A DNA stretch of 64,000 nt from Mycobacterium interjectum. GTDB taxonomy: Bacteria; Actinomycetota; Actinomycetes; Mycobacteriales; Mycobacteriaceae. The DNA lies in NCBI GenBank assembly GCA_002102225.1, contig LQPB01000082.1:1-64000 (forward strand). Direction: 5' to 3'. Under the pieces are notes generated by a model, which searched no databases, was not told the DNA's origin, and worked only from the letters and a program-made list of their open reading frames with translations. The translations under genes and the position numbers were made by a program. Each line of letters opens with the position of its first letter. Position 1 is the first letter of the stretch. Shown here in pieces: positions 59,376-64,000 of the stretch.

Positions 59376-59789
59376 CCGGTCCGGCGTCGCGCCGCACTGC
59401 AGCACACCGTTCTTGGGGTCCGCATTGCCGGGCGTTGGCCTGACGAACTGATCGAGCTGGGTGAAGACGTTGTCGTCCACGTCGATCTCGCAATGCACAT
59501 TCGCCGAGTAGGGGAAATGCAGCACGATCTGCATGCCGGCCTGCTCTGGATCGGGCAACACCGTGTTGGCCTCGAACACGTTGCCGGGCATCGAGGGAAG
59601 GTTGGTGCTGTTCGTCCGGTTGCCGTTGATCACGAAGATGGCCTGGCTGCCGGTGGTCAGCGCATCGATCCGGGCGCGGTAGGTGATGTTGTGCAGGTCC
59701 GCCCGGGCGGTTGCCGGGGTTAGCTGGGAGCACGCCGCGATCACGGTCAGGGCGGCGATCGGCATCCAACTGCGCTTGCTGGGGCTCAT
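59355..59789 (-). CDS. putative lipoprotein of unknown function
   Basis: From the ATG at 59789 the 144-residue product has a basic N-terminus (MSPSKRSW), a hydrophobic segment and a lipobox (LTVIAAC, then SQLTPATARA), so it is probably lipid anchored outside the membrane. The mature part (YRARIDALTTGSQAIFVING, MQIVLHFPYSANVHCEIDVD) resembles small mycobacterial exported proteins of unknown role. It follows the broken glycosylase gene by 11 bases and may share its transcript. The reading frame upstream of 59789 encodes no family sequence. Confidence 0.72.
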   Translation of the reverse strand: MSPSKRSWMPIAALTVIAACSQLTPATARADLHNITYRARIDALTTGSQAIFVINGNRTNSTNLPSMPGNVFEANTVLPDPEQAGMQIVLHFPYSANVHCEIDVDDNVFTQLDQFVRPTPGNADPKNGVLQCGATPDRLGLPSG

Positions 59790-59800
59790 AGCAGCCGAGA

Positions 59801-60285
59801 TTACCCGGGCTGGCAGCGTGGGCACCACAGCGACGTCCGGCCGCGGCAGTCCCGGGACCCGGCGGTGCCGCAGCGCGGACAGGACGGGTCCGGCTCGTCG
59901 CGCACCCCGGTGAGCCATCGCGGCAGACCCGGGACCCGGCGGTACCGCACCGACGTGCGCAGCACCGACGCCATGGCCGCGTGCAGGCGCTTGACGCGGC
60001 CGGGGTCCAAGCCGGCAACCGGGCGGCGCCGTCGGCGGTGTAGTACGGGTGCCCCGTCATGCCGCTGTGCACCAGAAGCGTCGGGCCGTCCGTCGGCAGC
60101 ATCAGCCACTTGCCGCGCCGTCGTGGGGGATCGAAACGCCGGCCACCCCGGTGCCGGCCCAGCGCCGCGGCGGTGGTGTTGCGCAGCACGTCGGGATCGT
60201 GAACCTGCACCCGCCGAATCCGCCGTCCCGGCAGCATGTCGGCCTGCCGGCGCCGAAACCCTTCCACGTCGGGCAGTTCAGGCAT
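59801..60285 (-). pseudogene. Fpg/Nei-type DNA glycosylase, deleted and frameshifted
   Basis: The start is intact: MPELPDVEGFRRRQ with the catalytic Pro2 and Glu3, then GKWLMLPTDGPTLLVHSGMTGH. At about 60010-60032 the similarity jumps to another frame (LDPGRVKRLHAAMASVLRTSVRYRRVPGLPRWLTG), ending with the zinc finger CPRCGTAGSRDCRGRTSLWC. Only about 160 residues remain of the usual 270, so the helix-two-turn-helix region is gone. The ATG overlaps the end of the polymerase gene by eight bases, so it was the last gene of the repair operon. A near-identical block of about 20 bases (CCCGGGACCCGGCGGT) occurs twice, near 59854 and 59929. Confidence 0.75.
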
Positions 60286-61171
60286 GCAGCTTCGCCAGGC
60301 GCCGCGCGGGACCGGTCAAGGAGCGGGCGTGCCGGAACATGCCGGCCCACGGATCCGGCCGCCCGGCAAGCCTTTTGGGAATATCGCCGATCGTGAACCG
60401 ATCCGCCCGCAGGCCGCGGGCGTCCATCTCGTCCCACTCCAGCGGCGTCGCCACCGGCGCGCCCCGGCGGGCCCGGACCGAGTACGGCGCAACCGCGGTC
60501 TGCGCGTAGGCGTTTCGCATGATGTCGAGGTACACCCGGTCGCCGCGCTTGTTCTTGCGGGCTTCCACGGTGCGATGCGCGGCGTCGTCGGCGGCCACCA
60601 CCTCGGCCACCCCGCGGGCGAATTGCCGGGCGGCGTCGAAATCGGCGTCGGGGCGCAGGGGCGTCACGACGTGCAACCCCCGCGATCCGGTGGTCTGCAC
60701 GTAGCACGCCAGCCCGAGGTCGTCCAGGACGCCTGCCACCGTGCGTGCCGTCGCGCGCACCACGGCGAAGTCGCTGTCGGACGGGTCGAGGTCGAAAACC
60801 AGCCGGTCGGGGTTATCCAGTCGCTGCCGCCGCGACTGCCACACGTGCAGCGTGACGCAGTTCTGGTTGGCCAGCCAGCGCAACGCTTCCGGGCGTTCTG
60901 CCACGGGATGCACCACGGTGCCGCCGTCCTCTTTGGCGACCTCGACGCGGCCCATCCAGTCGGGCAGCGAATCGGCGAAATCCTGCTGCACCCAGCCTTG
61001 CTCGCCGATGCCGCGTGGGAACCGTTGCACGGTGAGCGCCCTGCCCTTGAGGTGCCGCAGCATCGTGTCGGCCACCTCGCCGTAGTAGTCGACCAGTTCG
61101 CCCTTGGTGATCCCGTCCGCCGGGAACACCACCCGGTCCGGGTGGGTGACCTCGAGCGCGATGCGGGGCAT
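60278..61171 (-). CDS. LigD-type DNA primase/polymerase (PolD-like), stand-alone
   Basis: The 297-residue protein is a free-standing LigD polymerase domain, an archaeo-eukaryotic primase fold that fills gaps with ribo- or deoxynucleotides during end joining or excision repair. It has the VTHPDRVVFPADGITKGELVDYY start, the metal aspartates D127 and D129 (LVFDLDPSD), TTGSRGLHVVTPL, and the C-terminal SVRARRGAPVATPLEWDE. Its ATG overlaps the ligase stop (TGATG). Mycobacteria have similar PolD proteins besides LigD. A Ku gene is not in this window. Confidence 0.88.
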   Translation of the reverse strand: MPRIALEVTHPDRVVFPADGITKGELVDYYGEVADTMLRHLKGRALTVQRFPRGIGEQGWVQQDFADSLPDWMGRVEVAKEDGGTVVHPVAERPEALRWLANQNCVTLHVWQSRRQRLDNPDRLVFDLDPSDSDFAVVRATARTVAGVLDDLGLACYVQTTGSRGLHVVTPLRPDADFDAARQFARGVAEVVAADDAAHRTVEARKNKRGDRVYLDIMRNAYAQTAVAPYSVRARRGAPVATPLEWDEMDARGLRADRFTIGDIPKRLAGRPDPWAGMFRHARSLTGPARRLAKLHA

Positions 61172-62169
61172 CAGCGCGTCTCCCGCACCACGTCGGCGGG
61201 CTCCTTGTCGGTGCGCAGGCCAAGATAGCGCGGGTGGCGCAGCTTGCCGTCGCGCGTCCACTCGGTGAAGCCGATCTGGACCACCAGCTCCGGACGCACC
61301 CAGCGGGCGCCGTTCTCGCGCACCAGGCCCCGGGTGAACGGCGCGGCGTCCTGCTCGATGGGCGACAACCGCCCGTGCAGGCGGCGCAGCGTGGCTTCGT
61401 CGAAACCCGTTCCCACCTTGCCGGCGTACACCAGGTCGCGCCCGTCGTGGTAGCCGAGCAGTAGCGCCCCCAGCTCGATGCGGCTGCCTTTGGGGGCGGT
61501 GTAGCCGCCGACCACGAACTCCTGATCGCGAACGCACTTGAACTTCAACCAGTTCGGCGAGCGCCGGCCGTCATACGTGGAGTCGGCGAGCTTGGCGATC
61601 ACCCCTTCGTCGCCGCGTTCGCAGGCTTGTCGGTAGGCGGTGATGCCATCCCCGACGCGGTGGGGCGTGTAGCGCAACGGATCGCCGAATTCGATGGCCT
61701 TGCGCAGCAGCCGTTTTCGCCACAGCAGGGGCACGTCAGTGGTGGACTTGCCGTCGAGGTGCAGCAGGTCGAACAGGTAGTAGAAGACGCGCACCGGCGA
61801 CGCCCGGGCCACCTCGGGGTCCGTGATACCCAGGCGGCCCTGCAGCCGGGCGAAGCTGGTGCGGCGCCCCTCGAACGCCACCACCTCGCCGTCGACGACG
61901 AACCGTGTCGAGGGCTGGGCGCCGAGCGCGTCGGCCAGTTCGGGGTAGGTGCCGTTGAGCGGCTGGCGGTTTCGCGACAGCAGCCGCACCCGGTCGCCGT
62001 CGCGGAATGCCAGGCAGCGCATCCCGTCGAACTTGCGCTCGAAGATCCAGTCGGGATCGGAGAACCGCTTCTCGGTCAGGGTGGCCAGCGTCGGGGCCCG
62101 CCAGTCGGGCACCGGCTCGTCGCGCAGGGCCGCGCGCACGGACGCGGGCAGCGCGGCGCGGCCGGTCAT
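61171..62169 (-). CDS. ATP-dependent DNA ligase, LigC/LigD ligase-domain type
   Basis: The 332-residue enzyme has the full set of nucleotidyltransferase motifs: ERKFDGMR with the adenylated Lys46, LLSRNRQPLNGTYPEL, FVVDGEVVAFEG, YYLFDLLHLDG, EGVIAKLADSTYDGRRS and WLKFKC, then an OB domain (VGGYTAPKGSRIELGALLLG, ARWVRPELVVQIGFTEWTRDG). It should seal nicks or double-strand breaks with ATP. The ATG at 62169 overlaps the phosphoesterase-gene stop. It is linked to a polymerase on one side and a phosphoesterase-like protein on the other, together the three parts of LigD as separate genes. Confidence 0.9.
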   Translation of the reverse strand: MTGRAALPASVRAALRDEPVPDWRAPTLATLTEKRFSDPDWIFERKFDGMRCLAFRDGDRVRLLSRNRQPLNGTYPELADALGAQPSTRFVVDGEVVAFEGRRTSFARLQGRLGITDPEVARASPVRVFYYLFDLLHLDGKSTTDVPLLWRKRLLRKAIEFGDPLRYTPHRVGDGITAYRQACERGDEGVIAKLADSTYDGRRSPNWLKFKCVRDQEFVVGGYTAPKGSRIELGALLLGYHDGRDLVYAGKVGTGFDEATLRRLHGRLSPIEQDAAPFTRGLVRENGARWVRPELVVQIGFTEWTRDGKLRHPRYLGLRTDKEPADVVRETR

Positions 62170-62630
62170 GACCAGTCGTCCTCTTCTTCCTTGCGCCTGA
62201 TCAGCAGCCACGTCTCGTCCTCGCCTTCCCTTACCCGGGTCAGCGAGTAGCAGCAGCGCAGCCGCTCGCCACTGAGCCGAAACGAAAGGTGGCCGCACTC
62301 AAGGCATTCGGCCATCTCGTACCGCGTCGCATTGGCGTAGGTGCCGGTGTCGGCGACGGCACCCGCGGTGTCGCCCAGCGGTCGGTCGTCGGTGCGGCGG
62401 GCCAGCCGGCCGTCCTTGGGTATCGCCCACGACACCAGCACGCCGTCGATCTCCAGGCGAAGGTCGTAGTGGTCGCCGCCGGCCGCGTCGTGCTGGATGA
62501 CGAAACACGGCCGGTCGCCAGGCCGGCGCCTGCGCCGGTGGTCGGTCAAGCTCAAGCGCATCCCGTGGGAATACCCGTCGGTAATGTGCGGAAACGACCC
62601 GGAGACGGTGTGGAAACGGCTATCTCCCAT
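62166..62630 (-). CDS. LigD-type 3'-phosphoesterase domain protein, possibly inactive
   Basis: The 154-residue protein matches the phosphoesterase domain of LigD (CFVIQHDAAGGDHYDLRLE, GVLVSWAIPKDG, ERLRCCYSLTRV, WLLIRR). LigD phosphoesterases trim 3' ends. Here the usual T/E-D-H-P segment reads TDDRP, so the catalytic histidine is replaced by arginine. The following conserved stretch (YADFEG...GEYG in LigD) seems deleted, since TDDRPLGDTAGAVADTGTY runs straight on. Catalysis is therefore doubtful. The ATG at 62630 has GGAG upstream. A start at 62561 (MRLSLTDHRRRRR) is also plausible. It overlaps the DUF402 gene by 11 bases. Confidence 0.8.
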   Translation of the reverse strand: MGDSRFHTVSGSFPHITDGYSHGMRLSLTDHRRRRRPGDRPCFVIQHDAAGGDHYDLRLEIDGVLVSWAIPKDGRLARRTDDRPLGDTAGAVADTGTYANATRYEMAECLECGHLSFRLSGERLRCCYSLTRVREGEDETWLLIRRKEEEDDWS

Positions 62631-63060
62631 GCCAGGTCAGCTCCATGCCGCGGGTGGCCAGCCACCGGCAAAGGTCATAGTCGTTGCGGGCCAGGCCCTC
62701 GACGGCGGTCACGGCGCGCCGGATCGCCCGCTCGGCGACCTCGGGAGTGAGCAGGCCGTGGCGCACCGCGTCCAGCAATTCGTCGACGTCGGCCAGTGCG
62801 ACCCCGGTACCGGTGCGCACCTCGATGTCGAGGTAATGGTCCTCCGAACGCCACACTTTCGGCCCGGGTGTGTATTCGCCCACATCGAGGTAGTAGTCGT
62901 GGTCGCGTTCATGGCCGGGATTGAAGTGAAAGACGGTGGCGCGCAAGCCCAGCGACGGCAGCAGCCACGATTCGAGGTAGCGGAACTGGGCGCGGCCCGG
63001 GGTGGGACGGGCCAGGTAGAGGCCCCACGGTCGCACGACGTACTCGTCGACGGCCCGCAC
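62620..63060 (-). CDS. DUF402 domain protein
   Basis: The 146-residue protein has the family pattern VDEYVVRPWGLYLARPTPG, FRYLESWLLPSLGLRATVFHF and HDYYLDVGEYTPG. DUF402/FomD-like proteins include nucleoside phosphate hydrolases. No function is known for this one. The GTG at 63060 is the first standard start, but conserved-looking residues continue upstream in frame (HPPKHETFDLF, GTNTDPKGIV) to an ATC at 63126, so the real N-terminus is probably 22 residues longer. It is the first gene of the repair operon by position. Confidence 0.8.
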   Translation of the reverse strand: MRAVDEYVVRPWGLYLARPTPGRAQFRYLESWLLPSLGLRATVFHFNPGHERDHDYYLDVGEYTPGPKVWRSEDHYLDIEVRTGTGVALADVDELLDAVRHGLLTPEVAERAIRRAVTAVEGLARNDYDLCRWLATRGMELTWHGR

Positions 63061-63145
63061 AATGCCTTTCGGATCGGTGTTGGTGCCCTCGAACAGGTCG
63101 AACGTCTCGTGCTTCGGCGGATGGATGGTCCCACCCTAGCGGCGC

Positions 63146-64000
63146 TCAGCGTCTGAGCCGGATCTTCCACCGCACGAAGCCGGCGTAGAACAGCGACAGC
63201 GCGGCCAGCATGCCGATGTCGAGCAGCCACACCGTCGACGTGTGCTGCCAGAACCGGTCCTGGGACACCAGCGAACCGGGCACCAGGTTGCGCAGGTCGA
63301 CCGTCGACGCCGCCGCGGCGTAGCCCCAGCGCGCGGGCATCGCGAAGGAGAGCTGGTCGAGCCCCAGCCGGCCGGTCACCGGGACCATCCCGCCGCACAG
63401 CACCAGCTGCGCCATCACCGTCACCACGAACAGCGGCATGATCTGCTCGCTGGACCGCACCAGCGACGAGATGGCCAATCCGAGGATGGCAGAGGCGACA
63501 CAGGTCGCCGCGACGGTGACGAACAGTTCGGCGGTGGCGCCGAAGGTGGAGTGCCCGAGCAGGACGCCGCCACGGGTCGGGGCGCTCTTGCCGACCACCA
63601 CGATCGCGGTGATGATCGCCGATTGCAGAATCGCGAACCCGCAGAACACCGCGGTCTTGGCGAGCAGGTAGGCGGTGGTCGACAGCCCGACCGCCTGCTC
63701 GCGCTGGAAGATGGCGCGCTCGCCGACCAGGTCGCGGATGGTCAGCGCGGTGCCCATGAACGCGGCGGCGGGCAGCAGCAGGGCCAGGATCTGCGCGGCT
63801 TCGTCGGGTGTCCCGGCGGTGGGGCCGGGCGCGTGGAAGCCGTTGCCGCCGGGAACGGTCAGCGACAGCGAGCCCAGGATGAACGGCAACAGCGCCAGGA
63901 AGACGAAATAGGCGCGGTCGGCGACGACCAGGCGGACCTGGCGGCGCGCGACCGTCGAAATCTGGCGCCGCACGCTGGTGTGCACCGGTTCGCCCAGCGC
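63146..64000 (-). CDS. ABC transporter, C-terminal membrane domain (Rv1747-like, cut by window edge)
   Basis: The frame is open to the edge of the window, where it reads ALGEPVHTSVRRQ, so this is the C-terminal portion of a longer protein. About 280 residues are visible, with six hydrophobic helices of the ABC-2 type and the segments VGERAIFQREQAVGLSTTAYLLAK and SSEQIMPLFVVTVMAQLVLCGG. M. tuberculosis Rv1747, which has FHA domains, one ATPase and this membrane domain and is phosphorylated by PknF, has the same ending as I recall. The ATPase and FHA parts are not in view. Confidence 0.82.
   Translation of the reverse strand, partial: ALGEPVHTSVRRQISTVARRQVRLVVADRAYFVFLALLPFILGSLSLTVPGGNGFHAPGPTAGTPDEAAQILALLLPAAAFMGTALTIRDLVGERAIFQREQAVGLSTTAYLLAKTAVFCGFAILQSAIITAIVVVGKSAPTRGGVLLGHSTFGATAELFVTVAATCVASAILGLAISSLVRSSEQIMPLFVVTVMAQLVLCGGMVPVTGRLGLDQLSFAMPARWGYAAAASTVDLRNLVPGSLVSQDRFWQHTSTVWLLDIGMLAALSLFYAGFVRWKIRLRR

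Overview
The window is a very GC-rich chromosomal stretch from a slow-growing Mycobacterium outside the M. tuberculosis complex. The reasons are the tandem PE_PGRS genes at the left end, mycobacterial gene families throughout, many start codons placed six to eight bases after a -10 box (leaderless transcription), and a gene order that follows M. tuberculosis Rv1569 to Rv1632 as I remember it. There is no phiRv1 prophage, REP13E12 element, insertion sequence or CRISPR array. I cannot name the species. All homology statements rest on recognition, not on a search.

Layout. 1-2177: two tandem PE_PGRS genes, the first cut by the window edge. 2280-4626: bioF, bioD and a 2H phosphoesterase. 4757-8590: a four-gene minus-strand operon of uncharacterised membrane proteins with a cupredoxin-like lipoprotein. 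8723-10687: bioB, its auxiliary protein bsaP and a membrane protein. 10712-12052: a lipase. 12207-16462: the divergent NAD regulator nrtR and the nadA-nadB-nadC operon, with a clear palindrome between them. 17420-23880: the his operon (hisD-C-B-H-A-impA-F-I). 23877-28843: a PknF-like kinase with an extracellular TPM-like domain, an AraC regulator, a methyltransferase, a Ca2+/H+ antiporter-like gene and a peroxiredoxin. 28953-36016: trpE, a trp-linked membrane gene, trpC-B-A and lgt. No trpF is present, which fits a bifunctional HisA/PriA.

36096-48797: a DUF2752 protein, pyruvate kinase, thioesterase II, an LPG-synthase-like protein, the cytochrome bd operon (cydA-B-D-C, minus strand), an HdeD-like protein, a class III adenylyl cyclase and a DUF488 protein. 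48809-51240: two related, atypical tRNA-like genes in direct orientation bracket three small hypothetical genes in a less GC-rich islet. 51335-59375: pdtaR, a thiolase/DUF35 pair, polA, rpsA and coaE. 59355-63060: a lipoprotein and a compact minus-strand operon of DUF402, LigD-type phosphoesterase, ATP-dependent ligase, LigD-type polymerase and a broken Fpg/Nei glycosylase. 63146-64000: the end of an Rv1747-like ABC transporter.

Most pathway genes are packed with ATGA or GTGA overlaps, so biotin, NAD, His, Trp and cytochrome bd genes form classical co-translated operons. The least conventional parts are the 4757-8590 membrane operon, a palindromic repeat family of roughly 95 bp found three times, each next to converging genes, the tRNA-bracketed islet, and the split LigD/Nei repair operon.
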